Shown: positions 32,429-44,391 of the stretch, one piece after another
How the letters are laid out: every line of letters begins with the position of its first letter
How positions within the stretch are numbered: position 1 is the first letter of the stretch
Assembly: GCA_016110215.1 (NCBI GenBank)
Contig: JADWQD010000003.1
Location: 248,001 to 312,000 of the forward strand
Origin: Capronia americana
Taxonomy: Eukaryota; Ascomycota; Eurotiomycetes; Chaetothyriales; Herpotrichiellaceae
Length of the DNA stretch: 64,000 bases
Reading direction: 5' to 3'
The notes under the pieces: model-generated
Database searches by the model: none
Seen by the model: the letters and a program-made list of their open reading frames with translations, nothing else
What the model was told of the DNA's origin: nothing
Translations under genes and position numbers: made by a program

Positions 32429-32559
32429 CCGAGTATACAAAACCCATAATGCATGGATATTCCACATCAATGCCATTCGGACAAGATATCAACAGAACCA
32501 GAGCCCTTCCAATCAATCCGGGCTGTGCTCGACGCCAGTGCTTGAACGAAGTGGGATTA

Positions 32560-33235
32560 TCATGACGGCGGCGGGACTTCGGCGTCCGCGTCCGCTTCTC
32601 TCTCCAGCATCTTTCTCCTTGCGGCAAGAATCATTTCGTCGCGCCGTCTCTGCAACATCTTTTGCCTGGCGTCTTTATTGCTTGCCCAACCGGGCGGAGG
32701 AGACTCCTCCTCCCTCTCCTTTCCCTTGGAGTTTATCTTCGCTTGTAAATTATATCGCGTGATCAAATCGGGAGGCAGGGATTTTGACGTTGTTGTTTGA
32801 ATGGTCGTCGCTGTGGAGTCGGACGGCGTGGTCATGAATGACGGAGGTGGTTGGAATGATGGCGGTGCCTATCGTGCTATCAGCATCTCGTCCCTTTCAC
32901 ATATCCATCCCACCCGCTGTCGGACTTACGGGATCCAGACCCCTCCCCATTAATACCCTCTCCGTCGTAGCCTGCACACTCCCCCGGTTCCGGTGCAGAT
33001 CCCACATGATGTCCCGCCTGCTCAGCTGCGGAAACATTTGGGAGATCTGGTCTACTTGCGCGGGGGTGAAGCGGATCCCGGGCGTTGTGCCTCTGGAGGG
33101 AGTAGAGGATGTCGACGACGAGTCGGAAGTTGTGTTGGAGGAGAAGAAATATCGGTATATAAAGTACCCTAGCACGGCTACGAAGGCTAGGCTGGGGATG
33201 GAGATGGTGGCTTCGTCTTCAGCCGGCGACGACAT
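32560..33235 (-). CDS. CUE1: CUE domain ER protein (CUE1-like)
   Basis: Two exons, 32930-33235 and 32560-32868 (61-nt intron); 204 residues. In yeast Cue1 anchors and activates the E2 enzyme Ubc7 at the ER membrane for ER-associated degradation. Here an N-terminal membrane segment (SLAFVAVLGYFIYRYFF) is followed by a Ser/Thr linker, then a CUE ubiquitin-binding domain (FTPAQVDQISQMFPQLSRRD) with the invariant MFP and a downstream ATTERVL helix. The C-terminal basic/acidic helix (DARQKMLQRRRDEMILAARR) sits where the Ubc7-binding region lies in the family. Size and order match fungal CUE1 orthologs, though sequence similarity outside the CUE domain is modest. It converges on PSF2 with 131 bases between stops. 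Confidence 0.85.
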
Positions 33236-34412
33236 CGTGGGGGATGAGAACTGCGACGGGCTTTCGGATAATACGTTGGTAGTAAGAGATGGTCGCTTGT
33301 GTAGATGGCTCAGGACGGGCGCGTTTAGGTGGAGCAGTCGAGATCGCCTTACCAGTGCACGAGGAAGGATGACAGTTGAAATGCGCTGGGCTAATCCATG
33401 GGTGGTTTGATCGGAACAAAGTCAGCGGCATCAGAGGGCGATGAGATCAACGCCGCCGAGTTCGGAAGGAACAAAGTTTGACCGAGGCTATCGATTTGCA
33501 CTACGATGGAGATACCTACAGGTACTTACCACACCACAGCCTACATACCTTCAGCTCTCGAACGGCCCTGTATGCGATCTGCAGAAATCGCATTTTTCTG
33601 TAACATCATTATCGCAATCGTGGCGTTCCGCCCAGTCGCATTAGTCTACAACTCCCGCCACTGGCCGTTACTTCCCCATCCGAAGGCCTGTGGGTGCTGA
33701 AGCCAGGCTCGAAGATGCCGCCGGTCTCTTCGGCGTACTGGAGACGTACGTCTGCCATTTCAAGACCTTTCCATGGAGTCAAAGTTTGGAAATGTGTGGT
33801 CCAGAGAGGCACGCCACGTCAATGCCGTTGAAGAGCCGCTTTAGTGAGGCTCAGGCTTTGGCTTTGTTCGGGCGGTGGCCGGTCATGAGTGCTCTTGAAT
33901 GGTAGCCTGGTTGTGAGTTGTCTCGTCGACTTTAAGAAGCTGCTTGGCCTCAGGTCTATCCCCGGCACGGTCTGGATTTAGAGATTGAGCCCTTGGGGCA
34001 GCTGGTCTCTCTTCTGGGTGTTCTTTTACTGGCTTCCTTGTTATAGGCTTGCTGGACCGAGTTACCTACGAACATGGTGCCAGCGGTGTACAGTGGTGAC
34101 GAAAAAAAAGTTCGGCAGCGTTTCACTCCAGCTAAAAGAAGGTGGCGTCGAGAGAAAGGTTGCGGGTGACGACGCCGCAGGACGTCGATAATACCTTTTC
34201 AAATTGTCTCCCTTCGTAGAGAATCGGGGGATAGACATCCTGCTGGATGAATGGGTCACCTGAAACACATAGAAGGGGCCGCGATTCGATGCGATTGGGT
34301 ATCAACACCAGAATGGAATAACACTGATTTGTACTCGGTACTTCGTTTAGACACCACTTTTCCACACTCGACCGTACACCCATCGCTATGCTAGAATATC
34401 TTCGCCGTATTC
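33236..34412. other. intergenic, CUE1 5' flank and APL1 3' flank
   Basis: 1.18 kb with no recognised coding sequence; open frames are 83 codons or fewer. It is expected to hold the CUE1-like promoter and the APL1 3' UTR. No repeat or RNA gene seen. Confidence 0.5.
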
Positions 34413-36924
34413 CTAATAAAGAAGATCCTTGTCGTTTGCAACACTAGTCTGCGGGTGGAAACTGTGCTGCGGGGCGTTCTGGCTGACGATGTACGGGTTG
34501 CCTAAGCCAGCACCATTTGTTGGGCTCGTCAAGATGTCACCAGCGGTGTTGTCACTCAAGCTGAGGTTCTTGAAGTATTCATCTGCAGCAGCAACTGCGG
34601 CCTGGTGATTCTGCGCGGTGGTGCCTCCGGGAGACATAAGTGCTGTATTTAGGGATAGCGGATTGGTGAGGTCCATGCCGGTCAGTGCGCGGTTCAAGTC
34701 TTCCCTTTTGCGTTGGAGAGCAGGCGAATCTGGAAGGCGACGTGTTCGAGCGGACCGAAAGACTTGCTGTACTGGTTTCAGGTAGATGGTTGCCAGAGTG
34801 CCAATGCCCAGACATAACTCTTCCAGGGTATTTGAGTCCAACTTTTCGCTCTCGGCCGTGATGGGTGGCTTGTTACCCATAACTACCTTTTTGGCGGTTG
34901 CAGGGTCAGTAGAGAGGAGGCGCCAGTACATGAACCCTCGATCTCGTAGGTCGGGATCGTCCGACTCTTCCGTGCACCATTTCAGCACCTGCGGAACGAC
35001 CGAGGAACCCTTAGTCGGCCGATGAAGGAAGAGTTTGACAGTTGCTGTCAGGAGAGCAAGTTGAACCTCGATCGACTCTTCGTGAAAGGTAGACAAGTAG
35101 TCCTGGAGCAGCGCATCGGCGTTATCGATTCGATCTGCATATTCCCCTATGATCCAGATAATAGCCGCTTTGGCTTCAGGCTCATCAAGCTCGTCAATTT
35201 GGCCGATGACAGTGGAGATGACCGACTCATACTGGTTGGGATATTTGCGAAAAATGTTCTTAATGACCACGGTCGCTTCTTGAACAATGTAAGGGATCTT
35301 AGCATTGACAAGTTCAAGCAAGCTCTCGATGCATTGTCGGGCTGCTGGCTCGATCTTAATAGCCAGCTTCCCGATCGCTCGAACAGCCTTCCGTACAAAT
35401 TGAACATCGATCTCGGTCGCATATTCTCTCAGTTCATTAAGGACGACTCCGATATTGTTTTTATTTGCAAGCATGAAGATCAACTCAAGCTTCGTGACCT
35501 TAACATATATGGGATCGTTGTATTTGCAGAAGAAGACCCGGATGTCGTTTTGTAGAACCTCAGGCCTTTGTTGGAGGATGAGTATGGCATTCCGGAGGGC
35601 GAGATACTGAATCTCGGGTGGTTTCGAGAGGAGCGTGATTAAAGGAGGAGATAGTTTGCGCGCGAGTTCATCAACCTTTTTCTGGTCGGCAATGTAGTTC
35701 ATCAGGTACATAATGACTCTGATGCAGGTGAGCACGACAGCCGAGTTCGAATGTGAGAGCCGGGATGCTATTCTTTCTGCCAGCAAAAGAGCTTCTCCTG
35801 ATTCGTGCGGGACGTAAGATATCAGTGATTCGAGGATATACGTCTGTGACCACTCGTTGCAGTCAGGCAGGATTGACACAATTTTCGATGCACTGGCATA
35901 GTCGATGGTCAACTTGATGTTCTCGCTTCGCTCCCAGATGTCTTGTAGAGCGGCAAGAGCGCTTGCCACGACGGTGGGATTTTCGTCCTTCAACATCCGG
36001 TTGAGTCTGTCAATGAGGTCTGAGCCTTCAACGAGGCGCTTGTCGTGGTCATAAATCTTCGCCACAGTTACAGCAGCGGTCTTCCGCACATAGGGATCTT
36101 GATCTCCCATTAGTTTCTTCAGTGGCGCGACAGTTCCCTCGACGAATTCTCGAACGTGGACGTAGGAGATCGTGCGTAGGGCAAGCGCCCGTATCAGTGG
36201 GTTCGGATCTTGCAAGTCCTGACGACCACAAATCAGAATAGTCAGCAACGGAATGCAGACACACGTACCTCCTGGAGAACTGGCAATGCCCGCAAAGCAA
36301 TATCTGGCTTGGTCCTTGCGTAATGCTGGAGATACAGGAAGCACCTGATAGGCACGTTAGCTGTCCGTCGACATCACAAGGTCTGCGCCTACATCTTTTT
36401 AATCTCAAGCACGGGTATTTCCATGCAAGCCACGATGTCCGGAAATAGTGCGACCATGTCATTGTTGCTCATGGTCATGTTTGCAACAATCTTTTTAAGA
36501 GCATTCTTCTTGCTTGCGTGGTTTTTGTCTTTCTTGCCAGCCCCTGTGAGCTCTGCTCGCAGCTCAGCAACTTTGCCCTGTCCGTTCGTGTAAGCAACGA
36601 GTTCAGGATAGTCGGTCAACGCCATTGCAGCATAGGAAAGGATTGTGTTGTGCATTTCGCGCCGTCCTTCCTCGCCACAAACATCGTCTGATAGAAGTGG
36701 TATGTGCAAAACCTCATTGGGGTAATTGATTGCGAACATGGAGTTATCAACCCAGGGAATGTCATGCACAACATCGGTGTTGACTGCCGTCTGGAGGGGG
36801 TAACTGGTCGCTAGAGCGTGAAGCAAACGACAAGACCCGCTGAGAATAACATTGAGGCGAAAAGAGCGACAGAGAGTTGACTTACTCTGGCAAAGAGCTT
36901 CGCGTCCCCATGACCGGACGACAT
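34413..36924 (-). CDS. APL1: AP-2 complex subunit beta (beta-adaptin)
   Basis: Four exons: 36886-36924, 36393-36577, 36269-36344 and 34413-36218; 701 residues. It is the large subunit of the AP-2 clathrin adaptor that sorts cargo at the plasma membrane. The HEAT-repeat trunk shows KKNALKKIVANMTMSNNDMV, CFLYLQHYARTKPDIALRAL, NPLIRALALRTISYVHVREF, EIQYLALRNAILILQQRPEV and RVFFCKYNDPIYVKVTKLEL. The SKKNAL/MTMSNNDM version is the AP-2 (APL1) rather than the AP-1 (APL2) form. The protein ends soon after the trunk, without a C-terminal ear, as in yeast Apl1 (about 700 residues). The 13-residue first exon (MSSGHGDAKLFAR) is joined across an unusually long 308-nt intron (36578-36885); the other introns are 48-50 nt. 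Confidence 0.93.
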
Positions 36925-37328
36925 TGGGGAGGTTCGGTCTCACACCAAGACGAGATTGGAGCACTCCGGTTTCACTTCTGGATAGGCGACTTTGCTGTGG
37001 GAATTAGCGGATCGTGTCTCGCGTCACCGCATGGCATGGGACGGTTGCTTCAAGAAGGACGCAAAGACGCTCGTTCGAGTCAAGTCAAAATAATGCCGCT
37101 CAAGTCGAACTTGCCCAATGTCAGACTTCTGACGGGCGGATGAGGTGAAAGGAGGCTGAGGTGGCTGAGAATAGCCTCGAGGAGGCCGCCGCGCCAAGGG
37201 CTCCGGAGCGTGCATTTTTCCGGCCGACCATGCAACGACTACTGATGTCTGCGGTCAGTTATGTACTCGGACTGTTGGCGGTCACTCCTTTGACACTTGA
37301 AACATCGACCTGAACAACGTCAGGCAAC
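36925..37328. promoter_or_regulatory. bidirectional APL1/EMC4 promoter
   Basis: 404 bases between divergent start codons, presumably shared promoter space. No coding sequence and no clear motif cluster seen. Confidence 0.45.
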
Positions 37329-37977
37329 ATGGTCCCTCCGCCGCCAAAATGGGTCGTCGACCTCAACAATGGAGTCCCTGCGAAGCCGAAGAACATTGCC
37401 AGCATCCCAGATCCTCCGGGCTATTCAAGTCCAAAGGCAGCCACAGGAAAACAGGCACGTTGCTTCGAAGCGACATACGTCGCAGTCTGCTGACTGTCTA
37501 CAGAAGTCACAAGGGACCGGACGGAAGCCTCCCACGCCGGAAGAGACGGAGACGTTAAAGCTGAAGAAGGCCTGGGAAGTCGCACTCGGCCCCGCCAAAC
37601 AACTTCCCATGCAAGCTATCATGGGCTACATGTCTGGGAACTCACTTCAGATATTCTCAATCATGATGGTCTTCATGCTGTAAGCTGGAACCATGTACGC
37701 CCAAGACGGCGCAGGCTGATCTCGGTACAGGTTCAAGAACCCTATCCAGGCGATTTCCCAAACAAACACACAATTCGCAAGATTCGATAGTCCTGGCAAC
37801 CGCACCCAGTTGCTCGGCGTCAAGGCAGTGTACATTGTAATGCAGTGTCTACTACTTGCTTTGGGCATCTACAAAGTGAACAGTATGGGTCTTTTGCCCA
37901 CCACAAGAAGTGATTGGTTGGCATGGGAATACCAGAGGGAACCTCTTGAAAGAGCATATTTTGCTTTTCGCCGATGA
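37329..37977 (+). CDS. EMC4: ER membrane protein complex subunit 4 (EMC4)
   Basis: Three exons: 37329-37454, 37504-37679 and 37731-37977; 182 residues. EMC4 is a subunit of the conserved EMC insertase, which inserts tail-anchored and polytopic proteins into the ER membrane. The cytosolic N-terminus (MVPPPPKWVVDLNN, SIPDPPGYSSPK) precedes the family core PPTPEETETLKLKKAWEVAL, PMQAIMGYMSGNSLQIFSIM, FKNPIQAI and MGLLPTTRSDWLAWE. The first intron (37455-37503, 49 nt) starts with GC (CAG|GCACGT), has a CTGAC branch site and ends CTACAG. No in-phase GT donor gives the protein, so I call a GC-AG intron. The second intron is GT-AG (51 nt). Confidence 0.92.
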
Positions 37978-38355
37978 CCCGCAGATATGGAAGATGTACA
38001 AATCATACAACAAGGTCCACCACGGCCGATAGCGTTCATGCCAGCAACCAGCTATGCTTCCTTCTGTCCTCCAGCTTCTCCATGATTGTCGCTCTAACGG
38101 AACGAGCGCCTATCGGTTTGATATTAAGCCTCTCCACCCATGCGAGTGATATTATCTGCTCATGCGTCGAGACCGGCGATGGGTATCAGCTCGCACGTTG
38201 ACTGGCTGAAGGGCCCGAATTTCGAGACCAAGGCGGCAGCATGCGGTCGGATATGTATCCTCCTTGTGACATTATCCAGCGTGCACTTGGTATGGCTCTT
38301 GAAGTTCGCCAGCATCAGTACATCAGTGTCGTCTGAGCCAGTGCGTTCGAACCAT
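37978..38355. other. intergenic, convergent EMC4 and RTR1 3' ends
   Basis: 378 bases of presumed 3' UTR and terminator between convergent genes. A minus-strand frame (38160-38549) overlaps the RTR1 end and is not called. Confidence 0.5.
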
Positions 38356-39160
38356 TCACTTCCCCGAAAAGCGCACCTTTCGAGGTCTGTGGCCTTCAAC
38401 AGCACCCTCACGTTGACGTTCTGGCAAAGTTGGAGCTTCGGGGATCTTGTCAGTCGACCTCTCGACCACATCAACAGAGCTGTTGTCAGATTTGACATTA
38501 AGCTCTCCACGCTCCAATGCGAGGGCTTGCATCTTTTCAGCCATGTCATCGTCGCCGGCTCTAGCTATCGCCAGCATCTGGGCGTGGTCAGCTCCTTTCT
38601 TAACAACAGGGGCCGGCAATTATTCCAAGACTTACCTTGAAAGACTTGGTCAGATTGTCAGCGTCAACCTCGTCGAGCAGCTTGATGTCGACAGCCCTAA
38701 CAATCCGAAGCCACGCTGGCTCTGTTCCCAGTTGGGCTCGCACGAAAGCAGTCCTCTCTTGACAAAGTTTGGAGCACCACTTTTCCAGCTCGGTTCTATT
38801 GATGAGTTTGAAGTCCTTGCCACCCTTCTGGTTCCATACCTTCTCGCCGCCATGTGCCAGTTTCTGATTTGGTCTCGGACAAAGAGCGTAGCCACACCGA
38901 TTGTCTGCGTTCCGCTCATAGATGAGATCATCCAGGTCGGAGGCTTGAAACAAGCTCAAACAGTGTCTGAACAACGAAGCGTCCGACGGGTCTGGATTCG
39001 CCGGATCAGCATCGGATCTGGACGGAAGATCAAATGCCTCTACGACAAGGTCGGCTATGCGAGTCTGCAATTTCTTTCTGTCTTCGATGTCCTTCGCTTG
39101 GCGCAAGGCAGTGGCACGAACGCGATCCTGGTCAGTTGATTTAGATTTCTCGGTGGCCAT
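38356..39160 (-). CDS. RTR1: RTR1/RPAP2-type RNA polymerase II CTD phosphatase
   Basis: Two exons, 38636-39160 and 38356-38577, with a 58-nt GT-AG intron that has a CTGAC branch site; 248 residues (yeast Rtr1 is 226). Rtr1/RPAP2 acts on Ser5-phosphorylated RNA polymerase II CTD and also assists polymerase nuclear import. The zinc-binding core is visible: RCGYALCPRPNQKL gives two cysteines, and ELEKWCSKLCQERTAFVRAQ gives the second pair and the following helix. The N-terminal helical part (RKKLQTRIADLVVEAFDL) is typical. The C-terminus (RPRKVRFSGK) is basic. The ATG at 39160 (MATEKSKSTDQDRV) is preferred over an upstream in-frame ATG at 39310, whose extra residues resemble nothing. Confidence 0.88.
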
Positions 39161-39669
39161 GCTGTGCCATAGTCCCGGGGCCTCTTTGCCCGCTTGTAGC
39201 CACGAACTGTCTCTGCGGAAAGTCAAGTTGCCTTGGAAAATTGCGAGAGTCGCGGTAGTTGCGGGTAACACAGGGAGTGATACAGGCGTGCGCGGTCTGT
39301 ATGACGGCAAATATCTCGAACTTCGAACCGGCCTGATTAAGTAACCAGACTAAGAGGACAGGGTGACAAGGTACGGGGTGCTACTGGGTAATTGCAGCAA
39401 TGCCCCACGTTGCTACACAACACACTCTCACTCTTCCGTAGACCGCACCCGCCAGCTAGTCATTTTCTTCCACTGCAATACCTTCAGGCGGATGTTCAGG
39501 TGATCAAGAGTCTCACGGCCACTTCGTTCTGACCTTGGCACCGGAGCGTTGGGCAAGGGTGGCGCAGGCGCTGCGTCACCGTCCGCGGGAAGTAAGATCA
39601 TTGCACCTTCGACTCTTTGCACAGACCCGGCTCTATCTCGCAGCCTGAACTCTCCATCTGCGAGCAAAC
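39161..39669. promoter_or_regulatory. bidirectional RTR1/BBC1 promoter
   Basis: 509 bases between divergent start codons. No recognised coding sequence; no strong motif seen. Confidence 0.45.
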
Positions 39670-42600
39670 ATGCCTACGGTGCCTTTTAAAGTCAAGGCCA
39701 TCTACGAATACAAGTCGCCGGAGCCGGACGACCTCAATTTCGACAATGGGCAGATAATCACCGTCACCGAGGACGAGGACGCCGACTGGTACACCGGGGA
39801 ATTTGTGAGCCCTAGCGGAGAGAAGCTCGAGGGCATATTCCCCAGGAACTTTGTCGAAAAGTATGAACCCGCAATTCCCTCGCGACCCGTGCGTGCCCCG
39901 AGGCGTGCTCCTGCTCCAGAGCCATCCGCGAATGTCCCTGAGCCTACACCTCCTCAGCCAGCCCCTCCGGCGGCGGCCGACTTTCAAGAAGCTGTGCATG
40001 AGGAAGAGAAGGAACCTACAAGGGAGCCACCGGAACCAGCTCCAGTAGAGCCCGAGGCCCCTTCGCCAGCTCCAAAACCCCAGCCAGCTGCTCCCGCTTC
40101 ACCTGTCCATGCCCCGACTCCCACCTCTTCAGCGAAGGCGCCTCCACCAGTTGCAGAGAAACCAACATCGAGTTCTTTTAAGGACAGGATTGCTGCGTTC
40201 AACAGACCCGCCGCAGCTCCAGTTACACCGTTCAAGCCGGTGGGAGGGGCGCCAAGCGCTGGCTTCATCAAGAAGCCGTTTGTCGCGCCTCCACCCAGCA
40301 GAAACGCTTATGTTCCACCACCTCGAGAACCCCCTGTTACAAAGCCCTATCGACGTGAAGAGGATCCCAGCGTGAATGAGACCGAGTCCAGGGAACCTGT
40401 CGAAGCCGCAGCCCCGCCGTCAGAGCCAGACGCCGAAGAGCAACCTAAACCACAGAGTCTCAAAGAAAGAATAGCACTCCTGCAGAAGCAGCAACTGGAA
40501 CAAGCGGCCCGAAATGCCGAAAAGAAGGAGAAGCCAAAGAGACCACCCAAAAAGAGAGTCGAGACTATGGAGTCCGGTGAACAAGTCCCGCAAACTGCGC
40601 CGGCTCTTACAAGACTGGATTCGAACGAGACCGTGAGTCGGCCATCGGCTGAACTGGCAGAAGGCGATCACGAGCCTGCTGCACTTCCGCGCCGCACGAC
40701 AGGCCTCGGTACGCCACAGCCTCAGCCATCTCGAGAGCTTGTCAGCGATACAAATGATGCTGACGACTCGGGCGCCGCGGACGAAGAAGATATGCAGGAG
40801 ACCTCTACGGAAGAGGAGCGACCAAAGTCGAAAGGCGCAGACCTACCCATCCCAGCAGCTGCACCGCAGAAGCCAATGCCACAAGAACCAACAGCTGAAG
40901 GCGAGGACGAAGAGGAGGAATCCGAGGAGGAAGACCCGGAGGTTCGCCGCAGACGGGAACTGAGAGAGAGGATGGCGAAGATGAGCGGGGGTATGGGCAT
41001 GATGGGTATGTTTGGTCCACCAGGCGGTGTAGGCCTACCTGGTGCAGGCAGAAAACCAAAGACTTCGTTGGAAGGCTCCCGGCAGACAACGGAGAGCCAT
41101 GCTCAGGAGCAACCTCAAGAACGAGCAGCTCCAATTCCGATCATGGCGCTACCGGGCATGGCACAGTCGCTACCAAGACGTCAAGAAGAGCCACTTGCTT
41201 CTCCGCAAGACGACGAGGACGAGACCGCACGGCCCACACCTCAAGCACCAGCAGTCCACGGCGAATCTGACGACTATATTTCCCCGCAACCAGTATTGCA
41301 ACGCCGGTCAACAGACCGGCCCGCCCCTCCGGTGCCTCAAGGTATGTCGCATGATAACAGCATCCTGTATGTGTCTACTGACATCTCCTAGATCGAGCAG
41401 CTCCTCCCGCGCCACCGCGTGACACGAGAGCCGCGCCCCCGCCTCCACCCACTGGTCCAAGGGCAGCGCCTCCCGTGCCTCAGTCCCCGACCTGTATGTA
41501 AAGTTCCCAAGCCTTGAGGCATTGCTGACTCTCCTAGCGCGAGCTGTCCCTCCAGTACCGCCCTCATTGCCTCAAGCCGCTCCAGAGCCCTCTGGCTATG
41601 AAGAAAGTGACGAAGCACCGGACGCCGAGGAGGAGAATGGCCATGAACCTGCCAACAGTCTAGCTAGCCCTGCAGCTGTCCCACCGCACCCGCCGTCCAG
41701 ACAGCCTGAACCTCCGAAGTTGGACACCGCTGAGGAGGCTATTTATCCTCCCAGCGAGCGACGGGCTTCGAGGATCCCGCCTCCCGTTCCGATTAGCCCT
41801 GCTTCGCCTGTGACGAGAGCTCCTCCACCTCCTCCGCCAGGGGCGCCTCCAACTCGCCGTTCAACAACCGATTCAGCCGTCTTCCGCACTGTCCACTCTC
41901 CCAAATCTAATCTTGAAGAAGAAGGGGAAGTCACCGAATATGAGGGGGATTACGATACTGATATCGCCTCTAATGCAAAACACAAGGATGCTTTGAAGGC
42001 CCACAATCGGGACTCGAGTCTGGATGACGGAATGCTGACCGACGACGTCAAATCACCCAAGAGCCCGCCAACTCGGACTGCACCTCCTTTGCCGCCGGTC
42101 AGTATACCTCAAGATGTACCACCTCCGCCGCCGCCTGTGCAGACGCCAAAAACAAGAAAATCTGTCGACGCTCCGCGTGCGCCTCCTCCACCAGTACCTC
42201 CGCCCAAGACATCTGAAAATGAGGAGTACGATCCACATAACTATAACTACTCTGCGCCCTTGCATGCCCCACCCATGCCGGTCGCCAGAGCACCTTATCC
42301 CACAACTCTGCAGTCTCCCAAGGAGGAGCTTGAAGAGGGCGATATGTATGGCGGAGACGAGCCAACTCATGCTCCTCCTCCACCAGTAGACAGGCCCGCA
42401 CCTCCTCCGCCACCATCGGAGCGATCTGAGTATATTCCGCCTTCCACCCTGGCTCCTCCACCTCCCACCGGTGGTTCCCCGGAACCGCCTACGGAACTGA
42501 AAAGATCCGGTACAACTTCTCGTCGCTCAATGGACCATTCTCGTGGCAGTGAGCACGGTTTTATTGCTTCAGACATCGACCTCGGCAAGAACTCGCTCTG

Positions 42601-43348
42601 GTGGACACAAAACAATCTGCCACCACCTTCGTTACAAGGGAGACCAGATGTCCTATACGAAATGGAAGCAAACACTTCCACTAAACGTGGAGGCAGAACA
42701 ACTATTTCCAAGGATGTCTACGTGCTTTACATGGATTATTCTCAGACGACCATCAACGCCAGCTACGAATCGGCCGACCCCACGCACGTAACGCTCGAGC
42801 AGAATCACGAGCGACCACCGCCAGCCCCTCGGCGGGACCAACTCGAGAACGCCTCAGAACAATTTGGGAAACAGATGGCAAGAGTCGCCAGTGGTCTTGC
42901 TGGGACTACTGTGGCCGATGGGTCAGCGCGAGGGTTGGTCCTTGAACTTCTGAAGCCTCACAAGACAGCACTTCTTCCCGTCGGCACACGAGCATACGGT
43001 GCACTTGTGTACGCGAATCTAGGCAATGCTTCTACTCAGCAATTTGATGAGATCCGGCCAGGTGACATCGTCACCTTCCGCAACGCCAAATTCTCGGGCC
43101 ACAAGGGTAGCTTGCACCAGAAATACAGTTTCGATGTGGGCAAGCCAGAACACGTGGCCGTGGTGATCGATTGGGACGGAACGAAAAAGAAGATCAGAGC
43201 ATGGGAGCAAGGAAGAGATCTAGAAAAGGGTAAAAAGCCAAAAGTGCGAGAGGAGAGCTTCAAGGTCGGAGACTTGAAGAGCGGTGAAGTGATGGTGTGG
43301 AGGGTCATGCCGCGGACGTGGGTGGGTTGGGATACTGTCAAGTCCTAG
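39670..43348 (+). CDS. BBC1: SH3 domain actin-patch protein, BBC1-like
   Basis: Three exons: 39670-41341, 41392-41493 and 41538-43348 (50- and 44-nt introns); 1194 residues. Yeast Bbc1 binds type I myosins and restrains Las17/WASP-driven actin assembly at endocytic patches. The N-terminal SH3 domain (residues ~4-66) shows PFKVKAIYEYKSPEPDDLNF, DADWYTGEF and EGIFPRNFVEKY. About 850 residues of Pro/Glu-rich low-complexity sequence follow, with short polyproline runs (PPPPP), two SLKERIALLQ/SFKDRIAAF-type helices and acidic clusters. The C-terminal domain (~residue 950 to the end) contains DLGKNSLWWTQNN, DIVTFRNAKFSGHKG and KPEHVAVVIDWDG, which matches the BBC1/AIM3 C-terminal cysteine-proteinase-fold domain. 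Both introns sit in proline-rich sequence, but their signals and phases are unambiguous. Confidence 0.93.
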
Positions 43349-44163
43349 ATGGATGTTGCACAAGTAGACGGAGGATGGTGCATGCCTTCTTCCTATCCCG
43401 ATAACCGGGGGTTTTGGAACAGGATGATGAGACGCATGCGCATGTGTGTGTAATGACCCGTTTGTTCTGGGTTGACTCTTGAGTTAGAACTATGCACGAT
43501 ACAGCATAAAACAATCATCTCCTGTCCAAAACACCGAATGGGTAGCCCAGAATTCAGTCGAGGACTCGTTTAGCAGGACTGACAGGCATCGAGCGGCCGG
43601 CACAGGCTCCATGGTAGAATCAAAAAGACTCTTTGTCCCGTGCTACGGTTGAAGTGAATATCCAAGTGTCCGAGTGAGCGAACAAAGGTGCCGCCAGCAC
43701 AGGGGCTGCAGTCTGAAAGACACTCCTTTGTCCGCATGGTACTCAATGCTCTTTGAGAAGCGCCATCAGGCAGACGCATTAACCGCATGCCCTTTGTGGA
43801 GACTTTCCATGTCTTTGTCGTCAACGTCCTTGTAGTCGACATGATTGTACTCGGACATTGAAGCAATGTTCATCACTGCCATTGAGACGCTGCCTTGCCC
43901 TGCCCGATGCATTGTCTGCCTTCGACTGCGGATAAGTATTTTAGTCGGTCTCAACCTCGACTATGAAATCGGTCTCATTCCACCACCACGCCGAACAACC
44001 CGAATCAGTCTTGAGAGGAGATAAAACTGCTGACTTCCGTCAACCGAAGATTCTCCCTTCAAGGCCTGGATTCCAACCTCAAACCCAGCGGAACAACCCC
44101 GATCCCTCCAGCAAACCAACCACAAACCCCTGGAGTCTCGGTTGTCTCGATAACACCGTGACC
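43349..44163. other. intergenic downstream of BBC1
   Basis: 815 bases that include the BBC1 3' UTR and the 5' flank of a small gene. Open frames on the minus strand (43570-43954) are under 100 codons with no resemblance to known proteins. Confidence 0.45.
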
Positions 44164-44391
44164 ATGGCTCAGTTCACCTTCGTCAGTCTCGCCGACTATA
44201 AGTACGACAGCGAAGCGGCCGCTCGAGGGGAAGCTGAGAGAGAAGCTGCTGCTCGTCGTGCTGCGGAGAGAGCTGCCAGAGAGCGAGAAGCTGCTGCCCG
44301 TCGCGCGGCCTCCTCAGGAGGTGGTGGTGGCAATGGAGGAGGCCGACGTGGCGCAATTTCCGAGCAAGGCGGCTTCAGCTACCGCCGCTAA
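44164..44391 (+). CDS. small Ala/Arg/Glu-rich hypothetical protein
   Basis: A 75-residue frame with a good start context (GACCATGGCT). It begins MAQFTFVSLADYKYDSEAAA and continues as a nearly uninterrupted charged helix of Ala, Arg and Glu (EREAAARRAAERAARE), then a Gly-rich patch and the end SEQGGFSYRR. No family is recognised. The frame is open upstream to 43963 (142 residues), but the added part is Pro/Asn-rich and looks like leader sequence. The strong strand-specific amino-acid bias argues for a real small gene; the lack of recognisable homology argues for caution. Confidence 0.4.
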   Translation: MAQFTFVSLADYKYDSEAAARGEAEREAAARRAAERAAREREAAARRAASSGGGGGNGGGRRGAISEQGGFSYRR

